Source of the DNA: Mangrovimonas futianensis
GTDB lineage: Bacteria; Bacteroidota; Bacteroidia; Flavobacteriales; Flavobacteriaceae
Direction of reading: 5' to 3'
Assembly (NCBI RefSeq): GCF_021245805.1
Contig: NZ_JAJJNF010000006.1
Coordinates: 124,001-188,000 of the forward strand
Length of the DNA: 64,000 nucleotides
A model generated the notes under the pieces. That model had not been told where the DNA came from and did not search any database. It worked only from the letters and a program-made list of their open reading frames with translations. The stretch's first letter is position 1; each line of letters starts with the position of its first letter. The translations under genes and the position numbers were made by a program. This document shows positions 25,727 through 35,248 of this stretch, in pieces.

Positions 25727-26551
25727 TTAGTGATGAACAATCAGTAAGGGCAAAAACAAGCTCTTACTGATTTTCGTTATTGAAGAACCTTCCATTAACC
25801 GTTGTAAGACGGTTTCTTTTTTTGCTATAACGCCTGCTAAATCAATAGTGTGAACTTGCTCATAAGTCAAAACGGCATCGTGAAGGGATACCCCATGAAT
25901 GTAATGGTAGCTGTAATTTCCTTTAAATTGAACTAACTTAAGCTCATCTTCTTTTATTCTTAAGGGATCATCTGTTTTCGTCACTCTCAAGAAATGGAAT
26001 CTTGGGTTATGGGAGGCCATGACGTTTAATATCTCATTAAATTCGTCACTGTTTAAATGGTCATCATCACTCAATGGTACCAGAAGACTGTTTGGTTCCT
26101 TATAGTTAAAATCCCTTGGTATAACCAAGGTAGGTTTCTTGATGTTTCTTATGATTTGAAGAGTGTTAGATCCAAAAATTACTTCCATTACATTGGATGC
26201 TCCATTGTATCCTGCAACCAAAATATCAATCTTTTTTAAGGCAATAACTTGATTAATGGCACTTAAAAAATCATCATAGTCTATAAGGTACTGAAAAGAA
26301 TGATTTGGGTTCTTATTGGTGTTCTCTAATTCCAAACAAGCTCTTTCTAGAGCCTCCTTTTCATTGGCTAGCAAACTACTATAGATATCTGCTTTAGGAT
26401 CTTTGATAAGTTCGCTCATGGTAAAATCATTGGGCCTATGCACATACATTAAATAAAATTCACAATTTTCCTTATGGAAAAAATGAAGGGCATAATCAAT
26501 AGCGTTTACAGCGCTTTTAGAGAAATCGGTAAGTAGGAGAATTCGTTTCAT
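25727..26551 (-). CDS. universal stress protein, UspA-like
   Basis: A 274-aa protein of UspA type: MKRILLLTDFSKSAVNAIDYAL begins the first domain, and VAGYNGASNVMEVIFGSNTLQI is the first loop region. The second half is more diverged and lacks a clear G-x2-G-x9-G loop. The frame extends to 26581, but ATG 26551 fits the Usp start. It follows the TauE/SafE-like gene by 46 bp on the same strand, so it is likely the last gene of the cbb3 operon. Confidence 0.8.
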   Translation of the reverse strand: MKRILLLTDFSKSAVNAIDYALHFFHKENCEFYLMYVHRPNDFTMSELIKDPKADIYSSLLANEKEALERACLELENTNKNPNHSFQYLIDYDDFLSAINQVIALKKIDILVAGYNGASNVMEVIFGSNTLQIIRNIKKPTLVIPRDFNYKEPNSLLVPLSDDDHLNSDEFNEILNVMASHNPRFHFLRVTKTDDPLRIKEDELKLVQFKGNYSYHYIHGVSLHDAVLTYEQVHTIDLAGVIAKKETVLQRLMEGSSITKISKSLFLPLLIVHH

Positions 26552-26597
26552 AACCTTAATTTTCGTACAATTAAGATACAAAAAAATAGGCTTTTAA

Positions 26598-27299
26598 TTA
26601 ATGACAATTCATGGAACTTGTAGCCATATCCACCATAGGTTTTGGAGAAATATATGGGATTCCTAATCCAAGTCCTCTTAAAATAAATAAGATGCCAATA
26701 ATGATTACAAACACAGGGATGGCTTTTTGAATACGTTGCTTAATGTTGGCGTTCAAAAACTTACCCAGATAAATGGCTGAGGTCATGAGAGGAATTGTAC
26801 CCATACCAAATAAAATCATGTACATACTGCCTTCCATGGCATTGGCGCTTACTAAAGATCCAAACACGGCCATATATACCAAACCACAAGGTAAAAAACC
26901 ATTAAGGAATCCGATGGTCAAAAAAGTATCTGCCGTTTTTTTCTTAAGCGATTTTCCTAAAGCCGATTTGACTTTAGAAATTAATTGATAGATAGGTTGC
27001 GAGATTTTAAAGCGGTTTAATTTGTGTGCAGGAATTAAAACCAAGACAATCATGGCGGCTCCAATAACTATAGAAAGTTGTTGTTGAAATCCAAATAGAT
27101 ACAAACCCTTACCAACCAGTCCAAACATCAAACCAATCAAGGCATATGCTAGTAACCTTCCTATATGGTAGGTGGTAATCTGACTGACTTTTCTAAAGGA
27201 ATTAGTCCTGTCTACGGGCAACATAAAGGCAATGGGACCACACATTCCCACACAGTGAAAACTTCCCAAAAGCCCAAATATGAAAGCCGACCACAACAT
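26598..27299 (-). CDS. TauE/SafE (DsbD_2-like) membrane protein of the cbb3 cluster
   Basis: A 233-aa protein with about six membrane helices, starting with GLLGSFHCVGMCGPIAFMLP. This Cys/Met-rich first helix is typical of DsbD_2/SafE-type proteins found beside cbb3 oxidase genes, where they are linked to copper or electron transfer for cytochrome assembly. NGFLPCGLVYMAV is a second Cys-containing motif. The exact role is unproven. Its start codon directly follows the CcoH-like stop, and it ends near a Usp gene. Confidence 0.8.
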   Translation of the reverse strand: MLWSAFIFGLLGSFHCVGMCGPIAFMLPVDRTNSFRKVSQITTYHIGRLLAYALIGLMFGLVGKGLYLFGFQQQLSIVIGAAMIVLVLIPAHKLNRFKISQPIYQLISKVKSALGKSLKKKTADTFLTIGFLNGFLPCGLVYMAVFGSLVSANAMEGSMYMILFGMGTIPLMTSAIYLGKFLNANIKQRIQKAIPVFVIIIGILFILRGLGLGIPYISPKPMVDMATSSMNCH

Positions 27300-27746
27300 T
27301 TAATATTGGATATCTTCTTTAAATAAATAATTAATGTTCTTATATTGCCAATCTACTTTAATGTTCCAACGGCCATCTGATAAACGCGTGTCAGGTATGA
27401 GCAAATTATGTGTGGACAATGAGATTGGCGTCTCAAAGTCCGATTGTTTATCGGATGGCCTATATAGGAACACTTTTCCTGAAATTTTGGTGATATCCAT
27501 TTCCTCAGGGAATTGAATCACCAAACCATCGTTGGTTTTATTTATTTCTAAATTATGTGCCAAATTCTTGGCATTGTTTTGTTTGTTGATGTCCTCCTGA
27601 AATTTGACTTCTTGCTTATAATAGTCTTCGGTCACCAATTCATGGTTGTATTTTTCGTTGGTACTCATGTTAATGACAAAATACATGATAAACGAAATGA
27701 ATGCTATAAATGCAATAACGATACCGGTTCCCCAATTAAATTTCAT
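27300..27746 (-). CDS. ccoH: CcoH/FixH family cbb3 assembly protein
   Basis: A 148-aa protein with one N-terminal membrane helix (GTGIVIAFIAFISFIMYFVI), the FixH motif EKYNHELVTEDYYKQE, and a beta-rich periplasmic domain. FixH/CcoH is needed for cbb3-type cytochrome oxidase assembly. It lies immediately downstream of ccoG (18 bp) and abuts the TauE/SafE gene. Confidence 0.88.
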   Translation of the reverse strand: MKFNWGTGIVIAFIAFISFIMYFVINMSTNEKYNHELVTEDYYKQEVKFQEDINKQNNAKNLAHNLEINKTNDGLVIQFPEEMDITKISGKVFLYRPSDKQSDFETPISLSTHNLLIPDTRLSDGRWNIKVDWQYKNINYLFKEDIQY

Positions 27747-27764
27747 TTGTTACGAGGTTTATGT

Positions 27765-29189
27765 TTAATTATAACTTCTTGGGCCTAAAAAGTTGACACT
27801 GGTAGTTTCAATCAGCTTTTCTTTGCTGTAAACATCAATTGTCAGTTTTACTTTATCGTCCTCCAAATTAGCTTTATCAATTTCTATAAATATGGTTCCT
27901 TCAGCTAGTCCTTGCTCTGGGACATGAATGACATCTTCTGTAGAAACCAGTTTGATTTCACCTTCAACACCCCTAAGTCTAAACGTTACATGGTTATACT
28001 CAAGAGAAGTTTTGTTGATGATTTTATAGGTGAACACATTACTTATAATGTTTCCTTCCTTATGTTCATATAGTTGCCCTGGTAATCTCAAAATACGAGC
28101 ATCTAAATCACTTCGTAATAATAACATTCCGGCAAGTACTCCAGTCAAAATGGTCAGAACGGCGATGTAGCCTTTCATTCTAGCTGTAAGCTTGAACTTT
28201 TCCTTTTTCTCTATTTCATCTTCACTAGCATACCTAATAAGTCCTTTGGGTAGATTGATGCTTTCCATAATATGATCGCACTCATCAATACAGGCGGTAC
28301 AATTGACACATTCCAACTGTGTTCCGTTCCTGATGTCTATACCTGTAGGACATACATGCACACATTGAAGGCAGTCAATACAATCACCATGTCCCAAGGC
28401 TTCGCGATCTTCATTCTTTCTGAACTTTTTACGTCCGTTTTCACCTTCTCCTCGTTTATGGTCATAGGCTACTACAATGGATTTGTTATCCAAGAGTACA
28501 CCTTGTAAGCGTCCGTAGGGACAAGCAATGATACATACTTGTTCTCTAAACCATGCGAAAATAAAATAGAAAACAGCAGTAAAAATTAGTAGTGGGAAAA
28601 GAGTGCCCAAATGCTCTGCGGGCCCATCTGTAATGTCACTAATCAATTCATCGCTTCCTATCAAATAAGCTAAAAAGATGTTGGCTATCAAAAAGGATAT
28701 GATGAGAAAAATAAACCACTTTAAGAGTCTTTTTCTAATCTTTTCAGCATTCCACGGCTGGTTGTCCAGCTTACGTTGCTTGTTTCTGTCTCCGTCAATC
28801 CAGTATTCAATTCTTCTGAAAACCATCTCCATAAAGATGGTTTGCGGACAAATCCATCCGCAGAAAATCCTTCCAAAACCAACAGTAAAAAGGGTAATGA
28901 AAACCACCCCAATGATCATCGAAATAACAAATAGATGAAAATCTTGTGGCCAAAATGGAAATCCGAAAATGTTAAAGCGGCGCTCCAGAACATTGAACAT
29001 GAGGAATTGGTTGCCATTTATTTTAATAAAGGGCGCAGCAAACAAAAAGGCTAATAGGAAGTAGCTTACTATTTTACGTTTGTCGTAAAACCTTCCACTT
29101 GGCTTTTTGGGATATACCCAAGCACGCTTACCTTCATCATTGATGGTACCAATTGAATCTCTAAAGTTTTCGTTTTCTGGAGCTTCCAT
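27765..29189 (-). CDS. ccoG: cytochrome c oxidase accessory protein CcoG
   Basis: A 474-aa membrane iron-sulfur protein with several helices and a polyferredoxin region: CGWICPQTIFMEMVFR, VCIIACPYGRLQ, CIDCLQCVHVCP and CVNCTACIDECD provide cysteines for two [4Fe-4S] clusters. A C-terminal immunoglobulin-like domain ends at NFLGPRSYN. CcoG/RdxA reduces copper or assists cbb3 oxidase biogenesis. It starts 6 bp after ccoP on the same strand. Confidence 0.93.
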   Translation of the reverse strand: MEAPENENFRDSIGTINDEGKRAWVYPKKPSGRFYDKRKIVSYFLLAFLFAAPFIKINGNQFLMFNVLERRFNIFGFPFWPQDFHLFVISMIIGVVFITLFTVGFGRIFCGWICPQTIFMEMVFRRIEYWIDGDRNKQRKLDNQPWNAEKIRKRLLKWFIFLIISFLIANIFLAYLIGSDELISDITDGPAEHLGTLFPLLIFTAVFYFIFAWFREQVCIIACPYGRLQGVLLDNKSIVVAYDHKRGEGENGRKKFRKNEDREALGHGDCIDCLQCVHVCPTGIDIRNGTQLECVNCTACIDECDHIMESINLPKGLIRYASEDEIEKKEKFKLTARMKGYIAVLTILTGVLAGMLLLRSDLDARILRLPGQLYEHKEGNIISNVFTYKIINKTSLEYNHVTFRLRGVEGEIKLVSTEDVIHVPEQGLAEGTIFIEIDKANLEDDKVKLTIDVYSKEKLIETTSVNFLGPRSYN

Positions 29190-29195
29190 CTTGTG

Positions 29196-30161
29196 TTATT
29201 CTCTAAGTAAGATATCAGTAGAATCTACCTTTATAACTTGTTCTTCAATAGTTGCAGGTACTTCCACATCTTCTACATTGACCTCATCCGTGGTCCAAAT
29301 ATCACCTTGTGGTTCTTTTGGTTCAGCTGGAGTGGTACCTTGTAAAGACAATACATAACTGGCAACTTGTGCCATTTCTGATGGCTTTAAACTTTGTTTC
29401 CAGGCAACCATTCCTTTTCCGGCACGTCCACCTTCTGATATGGTATGGAATACATTTTTAATACCGCCGCCTAAGATCCAATATTCATCGGTCAAATTTG
29501 GTCCAATACCACCACCACCATCAGCTTTGTGACATGCTACACAGTTTTCTTGAAATATAACTTTTCCAGCATTTAGGTCTGAGGCATCAGTCAATATTTC
29601 TACAGTATTGAAATCAACCAAATCTTTTGCGGTTTTTTTGTACTCTTCAATAGATATTTGGGCTTCAGCATATTCTTGTTCCAATTCTTCAAATTGATTG
29701 GCACCATTAAATACATGGTATCTCAATAAATAGATAGCGGCAAAAATGATAGAGGCGTAGAAGCTATACAACCACCATGGTGGTAGGGAGTTATCAAGCT
29801 CTTTAATGCCATCATAATTGTGATCTAAAATAATTTCATGTTCTTCCTCAATTGGTTTTTGGTCTAAGGATTTTTTATAAATATTTTGAATCCAACCTAT
29901 CAATTTAGAAGGCTTTTTGGCTTCAGCCAAATAGGTTTCTTTGGATTTCTCGTCCAAACTTTGAAAAAGTATATTCTCTAGGGAACTTACAATAGCCTCT
30001 ATTCCTATCAGGAACATTAATACCAAAACCAAGAATAGGGCCACCATTGGGAATTTAATAAATGCCGGTTCGTTTCCAGAATCTATAAAATACTCAGCTA
30101 AGGCTGCAATAGCAAAGAAGATGACCGGTACTCTGATCCAGCCTGGAATTTGTCGTCTCAT
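29196..30161 (-). CDS. ccoP: cbb3 cytochrome oxidase subunit III (CcoP), monohaem
   Basis: A 321-aa protein: two N-terminal helices, the FixP N-terminal motif NYDGIKELDNSLPPWWLY followed by another helix, and a periplasmic cytochrome c domain with haem-binding CVACH and distal methionine in GKGMVAW. Only one CxxCH is present; proteobacterial CcoP has two. Electrons pass from here to the CcoO haem. The tail is acidic. The start overlaps the ccoQ stop by 4 bp. Confidence 0.92.
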   Translation of the reverse strand: MRRQIPGWIRVPVIFFAIAALAEYFIDSGNEPAFIKFPMVALFLVLVLMFLIGIEAIVSSLENILFQSLDEKSKETYLAEAKKPSKLIGWIQNIYKKSLDQKPIEEEHEIILDHNYDGIKELDNSLPPWWLYSFYASIIFAAIYLLRYHVFNGANQFEELEQEYAEAQISIEEYKKTAKDLVDFNTVEILTDASDLNAGKVIFQENCVACHKADGGGGIGPNLTDEYWILGGGIKNVFHTISEGGRAGKGMVAWKQSLKPSEMAQVASYVLSLQGTTPAEPKEPQGDIWTTDEVNVEDVEVPATIEEQVIKVDSTDILLRE

Positions 30162-30343
30162 AATTCTGCGTTTTGTTGGTTATCTAATGGTAATTGGCTT
30201 ACGGTATTGATGTATTCTTTTTTTGCGGTTATAACCCACCAAAAGAGGATAACAAAAAATAAAAAGAATATGAGGAGCGATATCATGGGATAGATTTCTA
30301 TCCCAGTGATACTTTCTAAGTGATTTTTTACAAATTTTAGCAT
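30158..30343 (-). CDS. ccoQ: CcoQ-like small subunit of cbb3 oxidase
   Basis: A 61-aa protein with one membrane helix (YPMISLLIFFLFFVILFWWV) and a polar tail (KKEYINTVSQLPLD), the usual form of CcoQ, which stabilises the cbb3 complex. It lies 6 bp after ccoNO and overlaps ccoP by 4 bp. The call depends strongly on position. Confidence 0.85.
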   Translation of the reverse strand: MLKFVKNHLESITGIEIYPMISLLIFFLFFVILFWWVITAKKEYINTVSQLPLDNQQNAEL

Positions 30344-30349
30344 GGTTGA

Positions 30350-32545
30350 TTAGTTTTGAGTAGCACCAAGTTCTTGTTCTAATTCTTGAACCTTAATATC
30401 GGTTCCAAGGCGTTGTAGATAAGCAATCAAAGCTACAATTTCACGGTTTCTCATTTCTACAAAATCACTACCTCCACTTTTCTTATCGGCTTCATAGGTT
30501 TCTGCAAAATCAGGATCGGTATAGAGGTTTTCCTCAATTTTGGTTCCTTGAGCTAGCATGTTTTCTTGTGCTTTGGCAATGTCTTCATCTGTATAAGGCA
30601 CACCTAATTTCACCATGGTTCTCATTTTGGCTTCCGTTTGTGATTTGTCCAATTCATTTTTAATCAACCATGGATAAGGTGTCATAATGGAACCAGAAGA
30701 TGTACTGGTAGGGTCATACATATGGTTTAAGTGCCAGTTGTCTGAGTATTTACCTCCCACACGGTGTAAGTCGGGACCAGTACGTTTACTTCCCCATAGG
30801 AATGGGTGATCATAAACATATTCGCCAGCTTTGGAATACTCCCCGTAACGTTCTACCTCACTTCTGAATGGACGCACCATTTGGGAGTGACATCCCACAC
30901 AACCTTCTCTAATATAGATGTCTCTACCCTCCAATTCTAGAGGCGTATATGGTTTGACTGTTGAAATGGTGGGTATGTTTGATTTGACCATAATGGTTGG
31001 TACAATTTGAATCACCCCACCAATAAGAATGGTGATAGTAGCTAAAATGGTTAACTGAATAGGTTTTCTTTCCAACCAAGTATGGAAGCTTTCACCTGCA
31101 ATTCTTCTTTTAGATACACGCTGTAAAGCAGGAGCTTCTGCCAACTCATCGGTTACTGAAGACCCTTGTTTCATGGTCATGATGATGTTGTAGGCAAGGA
31201 TAAACATTCCGAAGATGTACAAGGAACCACCTATGGCACGCATCCAATACATTGGGATAATCTCAAATACGGTTTCTAAAAAGTTTCCATATAGTAAAGT
31301 TCCATCAGGATTGAATTGCTTCCACATAGTAGCTTGAGTAAATCCAGCTACATACATAGGTAAGGCGTATAAAACAATTCCTAAAGTGCCTATCCAAAAA
31401 TGGAGGTTAGCAAGCTTGATCGAGAATAAGGTTGTTTTGAACAATCTAGGTATCAGCCAGTAAATCATACCAAAGGCTAAAAATCCGTTCCAAGCCAAGG
31501 CACCAACGTGCACGTGGGCTATAATCCAGTCAGTAAAGTGGGCTATGGCATTAACCGTTTTTATAGATAGGGTAGGTCCTTCAAAAGTAGCCATACCATA
31601 ACCAGTAATGGCCACAACCATAAACTTCAATACAGGGTCAACTCGCACTTTGTCCCAAGCGCCTCTTAAAGTCAATAGACCATTAATCATACCTCCCCAA
31701 GAAGGCATTAACAGCATGATAGAGAAAGTGGTTCCTAAATTTTGCGCCCATTCTGGAAGCGCAGTATATAATAAGTGGTGTGGTCCTGCCCAGATATAAA
31801 TAAAGATCAAGGACCAAAAGTGTACAATAGATAATCTATAGGAATAGATAGGTCTGTCTGCCGCCTTAGGTACAAAATAGTACATCAACCCAAGGAATGG
31901 TGTGGTTAAAAAGAATGCTACGGCATTATGTCCGTACCACCATTGAACCAAGGCATCCTGAACTCCGGCATATACCGAGTAGCTTTTCATACCACTTACA
32001 GGCAATTCCAAACTGTTGAAAATATGAAGTACAGCAACCGTGACAAAAGTGGCTAAATAGAACCAAATCGCCACATACATATGGCGTTGACGACGTTTTA
32101 AAATGGTACCGATGAGGTTCCATCCAAAGGCAACCCAAATCAAGGCGATGGCAATATCAATAGGCCATTCCAATTCGGCATATTCTTTAGAGGTGGTTAA
32201 TCCCAATGGTAGGGAAATAGCGGCAGCAACAATAATTAATTGCCACCCCCAAAAATTAACATTACTTAAAAGATCACTGTACATCCTGGCTTTAAGCAAC
32301 CTTTGAGAGGAATAATAAACACCAGCATAAATGGCATTACCTACAAAGGCAAAGATGACAGCGTTGGTATGCAAGGGTCTTAAACGACCAAAACTTAACC
32401 AAGGGATTCCCTCTGTAAGAGTGGGAAATAGAAACATAAAGGCAAGGAGTAACCCTACCAACATGCCCACTACGCCCCAAACCATGGTGGCGATCAAAAA
32501 CTTTTTGACAATTTTGTTGTCATAATAGAACTGTTGAATTTCCAT
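30350..32545 (-). CDS. ccoN: cbb3 cytochrome oxidase subunits I and II fusion (CcoNO)
   Basis: A 731-aa fusion. Residues 1-480 are the twelve-helix haem-copper subunit CcoN, with haem/CuB histidine regions LRPLHTNAVIFAF, WWYGHNAVAFFLT, AGPHHLLYTALP and IIAHVHVGALAWNG. Residues 490-731 are the anchored cytochrome c CcoO, with haem site CVGCHSQM and GPDLHRVGG. The enzyme reduces oxygen with high affinity. The fusion is common in Bacteroidota; it is two genes in proteobacteria. It follows ccoS directly. Confidence 0.95.
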   Translation of the reverse strand: MEIQQFYYDNKIVKKFLIATMVWGVVGMLVGLLLAFMFLFPTLTEGIPWLSFGRLRPLHTNAVIFAFVGNAIYAGVYYSSQRLLKARMYSDLLSNVNFWGWQLIIVAAAISLPLGLTTSKEYAELEWPIDIAIALIWVAFGWNLIGTILKRRQRHMYVAIWFYLATFVTVAVLHIFNSLELPVSGMKSYSVYAGVQDALVQWWYGHNAVAFFLTTPFLGLMYYFVPKAADRPIYSYRLSIVHFWSLIFIYIWAGPHHLLYTALPEWAQNLGTTFSIMLLMPSWGGMINGLLTLRGAWDKVRVDPVLKFMVVAITGYGMATFEGPTLSIKTVNAIAHFTDWIIAHVHVGALAWNGFLAFGMIYWLIPRLFKTTLFSIKLANLHFWIGTLGIVLYALPMYVAGFTQATMWKQFNPDGTLLYGNFLETVFEIIPMYWMRAIGGSLYIFGMFILAYNIIMTMKQGSSVTDELAEAPALQRVSKRRIAGESFHTWLERKPIQLTILATITILIGGVIQIVPTIMVKSNIPTISTVKPYTPLELEGRDIYIREGCVGCHSQMVRPFRSEVERYGEYSKAGEYVYDHPFLWGSKRTGPDLHRVGGKYSDNWHLNHMYDPTSTSSGSIMTPYPWLIKNELDKSQTEAKMRTMVKLGVPYTDEDIAKAQENMLAQGTKIEENLYTDPDFAETYEADKKSGGSDFVEMRNREIVALIAYLQRLGTDIKVQELEQELGATQN

Positions 32546-32547
32546 AA

Positions 32548-32742
32548 TTAATTAGTAGTTGGATTGTGGTTTGATGATTTATTTTTTGACTTGGTTTTAA
32601 CCAATTCGTCTTCAAAGAGCATTCTAACAGACGGCGTGTAACTGTCGTCGTACTGTCCGCTCCTGACGGCTGTGATAAAGGCAATAAAGAATATTATTGC
32701 TACAATCACACTAATAGTGAGTAGAATATAAATAACGCTCAT
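32548..32742 (-). CDS. ccoS: cbb3 oxidase maturation protein CcoS
   Basis: A 64-aa protein with one N-terminal helix (VIYILLTISVIVAIIFFIAF), then SGQYDDSYTPSVRMLFED, the recognisable CcoS motif (QYDD...P), and a basic tail. CcoS is needed for haem/copper insertion into CcoN. It is the first gene after a predicted Fnr-dependent promoter and is 3 bp before ccoNO. Confidence 0.92.
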   Translation of the reverse strand: MSVIYILLTISVIVAIIFFIAFITAVRSGQYDDSYTPSVRMLFEDELVKTKSKNKSSNHNPTTN

Positions 32743-32762
32743 ACCTAATTAAGAGTTTAGTT

Positions 32763-32770
32763 CAAATTTA
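32763..32770 (-). promoter_or_regulatory. -7 promoter box of the ccoS-ccoNO operon
   Basis: The minus strand reads TAAATTTG, an exact TAnnTTTG match, 21 bp before the ccoS ATG (32742). The predicted transcription start is about 32757. Confidence 0.5.
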
Positions 32771-32791
32771 TAATGGCTCCAAGTTTTAAAA

Positions 32792-32807
32792 CATGATTTT
32801 TATCATG
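32792..32807 (-). promoter_or_regulatory. Fnr/Crp-type operator of the ccoS operon
   Basis: CATGATTTTTATCATG is a perfect palindrome in its CATGA/TCATG arms. Its centre (32799.5) is 29.5 bp from the first base of the -7 box, near -42 from the predicted start, the same as at hemN and ccoI. Confidence 0.65.
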
Positions 32808-32821
32808 ATTTCTATTTTTTA

Positions 32822-35194
32822 TCATTTTAATTTTCGTCCTAAATAATTGGTTGCTACCGTAGTAAAAATGACAATGCTTATGGAGCTCAATGGCATTAAT
32901 ATGGCAGCGATCACGGGTTTTAGTTGGCCAGTAACGGCAAAATAAAGACCGATAACATTATATATGAAGGAAAAAATAAAACTCCACTTAATGATTTTTA
33001 TGGCCGACTTGGAAGCCATAATGTAGTCGTTGAGCTGGTTAAATTTACCAGCATCCAAAATAGCATCACAGGCAGGGGAGAAGACATTGATGTCTTCTGA
33101 AATAGCAATACCCACTTCGCTTTGGGCTAAGGCACCCGCATCATTCAATCCATCTCCTACCATAAGTACTTTAGCGCCTTCACTTTGATGGTATTTGATG
33201 TATTCTAGTTTATCCTGGGGCTTTTGGTTAAAAATCAGTTTGGTTTTGGTGGGTAATAATTTTTTCAGGTTTTCTGCTTCACCTTCATTATCACCTGATA
33301 AAATAACCAAATCAAATGTCCTTTTTAATTGGTTGAATAACTTAGACAACCCTGGTCGGTACGAATTGTAAAAAGTATACTTTCCTTTATATTGGTCGTT
33401 ACTGCTTATATGGACTGAAGTACTCAATTCAGGTAGGGCAGATACTTGTCCTACAAAAGCTGGTGATCCTATTTTGATTGTGTTTGAACCATCGGCAGCA
33501 ACAATCCCTTTTCCTAAGTGTTCTTCAAAATTGGTTAAAGGCACAATTTGGTGTTCGGCCAATAATTGGTACAAAGAGCGACTCAAAGGGTGGTTGGAAC
33601 CCCTAAGCGAACTCTTTAAAAGCGCTTCTTCTTCTCTTGAAAGTTGGATGCCCTCATAATTGGCAGTACTTTTTTTATTGGCAGTGATGGTTCCTGTTTT
33701 ATCAAAAATAATGGTGTTGATCTGCGCCAATTGCTCAATTACCGAGGCGTTCTTTAGATAAAATTTCAACTTGCCAAAAATACGTAGCAAATTACCCAAT
33801 GTAAAAGGGGCTGCTAAGGCTATGGCGCAAGGGCAGGCAATAATAAGTACGGCCGTGAAGACATTCATAGCTTTAGACATATCCACAAACATCCAATAGC
33901 TGGTGGCCAAAAAAGCAATACTTAATACGGCAATGGTAAAGCGTTTGCTTATAGTGTTGGTTAAAGTTGTAAAGGCATCTTCCTTGTTTTTGTTGAAGAC
34001 ATCATTACTCCATAATTGAGTGAGATAACTTTGCTCGACAGATTTTAAAGCCTCAACCTCTATAACACCAGAGGTTTGTTTGCCTCCAGCAAACAGTTTG
34101 TCTCCTGAGGCTTTGTGGACAGATTCAGATTCGCCAGTAACAAAACTGTAATCCACGTTGGCATTCCCATTTATAAGAATGGCATCTACCGGAATCAACT
34201 CCTCGTTTCTTATCAATAACCTGTCACCTTGTTGTATGTCATAAACTTGGATGGGTGATTCTTCGCCTTGATCCAGTTTGGTAACCGCAATGGGAAAATA
34301 GGATTTGTAGTCACGCTCAAAGGAGAGGTACGCATAGGTCTTTTGTTGGAAGAACCGTCCCAGTAATAAAAAGAAAACCAAGCCTGTCAAACTATCAAAA
34401 AAGCCAGCGCCCAAATCAAACATGATTTCAATGGTACTTCTAACGAAGAGTACCAAAATACCTAGGGCAATGGGAACATCAATATTAAGTATTTTGGAAC
34501 GTAGTCCTTTAAATGCCGAAATAAAATAATCTCTACCGGCATAAAAAACTACTGGTAGGGAGTAGGCAAACATCAGCCATCGGAACAGGCCTTTATATTG
34601 ATCCAGCCAAAATTCGTTAACTTCAAAGTACTCAGGGAAGGAGAGGAACATCACATTCCCAAAGGCAAATCCAGCTACACCTAGTTTATAAATGAGACTG
34701 CGGTTTACCTTGTTTTTTCCTGTATTGTAATCTTCAAGAGAAATATAGGGCTCATAGCCTATACTACTTAGAAGCAAAACCAATTCTTTTAAGGAAAAAG
34801 TGGTTGTTTTATAAGTGGCCCGTACTGTTTTTTGCCCAAAATTAACTTGTGAAGCCGTAATGTTTGGATTTAATTTATTGAGGTTTTCTAATATCCAAAT
34901 ACAGGAACTGCAATGGATGTGTGGAATTTTAAGCGTCACTATTTGAGTTTGCCCGTCATTAAATTCCAGTAACTTATCGATGATGGCTTCTTGTTCTAAG
35001 AAGTTGTATTTGCCTTCAATTTCTTTGGGAGTCGCACCAGGGGCTTGTTGTAAATCGTAGTAGCAAGTGAGATCATTTTCATGGAAGATCTCATAGACGG
35101 TTTTACAACCGTTACAACAAAAAGATTTTTCGTCAAAAGTGATGCTCTCGTTTTCACATGGATCACCACAGTGGAAACAGTTTGTTTGTTCCAT
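32822..35194 (-). CDS. ccoI: copper-translocating P-type ATPase CcoI
   Basis: A 790-aa P1B-type ATPase. It begins with a cysteine-rich putative metal-binding domain (CFHCGDPC, CCNGCKTVYE), then an HMA domain with CSSC in IHCSSCIWILENLN. Further on are the CPC copper motif in IACPCAIALAAPFT, phosphorylation site DKTGTIT and hinge GDGLNDAGALAQS. CcoI/FixI supplies copper for cbb3 oxidase. It lies upstream of ccoS on the same strand and has its own Fnr-type site; it is divergent from the Crp/Fnr gene. Confidence 0.93.
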   Translation of the reverse strand: MEQTNCFHCGDPCENESITFDEKSFCCNGCKTVYEIFHENDLTCYYDLQQAPGATPKEIEGKYNFLEQEAIIDKLLEFNDGQTQIVTLKIPHIHCSSCIWILENLNKLNPNITASQVNFGQKTVRATYKTTTFSLKELVLLLSSIGYEPYISLEDYNTGKNKVNRSLIYKLGVAGFAFGNVMFLSFPEYFEVNEFWLDQYKGLFRWLMFAYSLPVVFYAGRDYFISAFKGLRSKILNIDVPIALGILVLFVRSTIEIMFDLGAGFFDSLTGLVFFLLLGRFFQQKTYAYLSFERDYKSYFPIAVTKLDQGEESPIQVYDIQQGDRLLIRNEELIPVDAILINGNANVDYSFVTGESESVHKASGDKLFAGGKQTSGVIEVEALKSVEQSYLTQLWSNDVFNKNKEDAFTTLTNTISKRFTIAVLSIAFLATSYWMFVDMSKAMNVFTAVLIIACPCAIALAAPFTLGNLLRIFGKLKFYLKNASVIEQLAQINTIIFDKTGTITANKKSTANYEGIQLSREEEALLKSSLRGSNHPLSRSLYQLLAEHQIVPLTNFEEHLGKGIVAADGSNTIKIGSPAFVGQVSALPELSTSVHISSNDQYKGKYTFYNSYRPGLSKLFNQLKRTFDLVILSGDNEGEAENLKKLLPTKTKLIFNQKPQDKLEYIKYHQSEGAKVLMVGDGLNDAGALAQSEVGIAISEDINVFSPACDAILDAGKFNQLNDYIMASKSAIKIIKWSFIFSFIYNVIGLYFAVTGQLKPVIAAILMPLSSISIVIFTTVATNYLGRKLK

Positions 35195-35218
35195 AAAACT
35201 TGCTCAATTTACCTAAGA

Positions 35219-35226
35219 CAAAAGTC
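35219..35226 (-). promoter_or_regulatory. -7 promoter box of ccoI
   Basis: The minus strand reads GACTTTTG, seven of eight informative positions of TAnnTTTG, 25 bp before the ccoI ATG (35194). Its position was predicted from the operator spacing seen at the other two promoters. Confidence 0.4.
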
Positions 35227-35248
35227 TGTTTTAAGATATTAAAAAAAT

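Noticed and set aside
29196..30161. truncated CcoP because only one haem site is present
   Set aside because: Flavobacterial CcoP proteins commonly carry a single haem c; the gene is otherwise complete.
30350..32545. frameshift joining two cbb3 genes
   Set aside because: CcoN-CcoO fusions are known in Bacteroidota and the frame is clean throughout.
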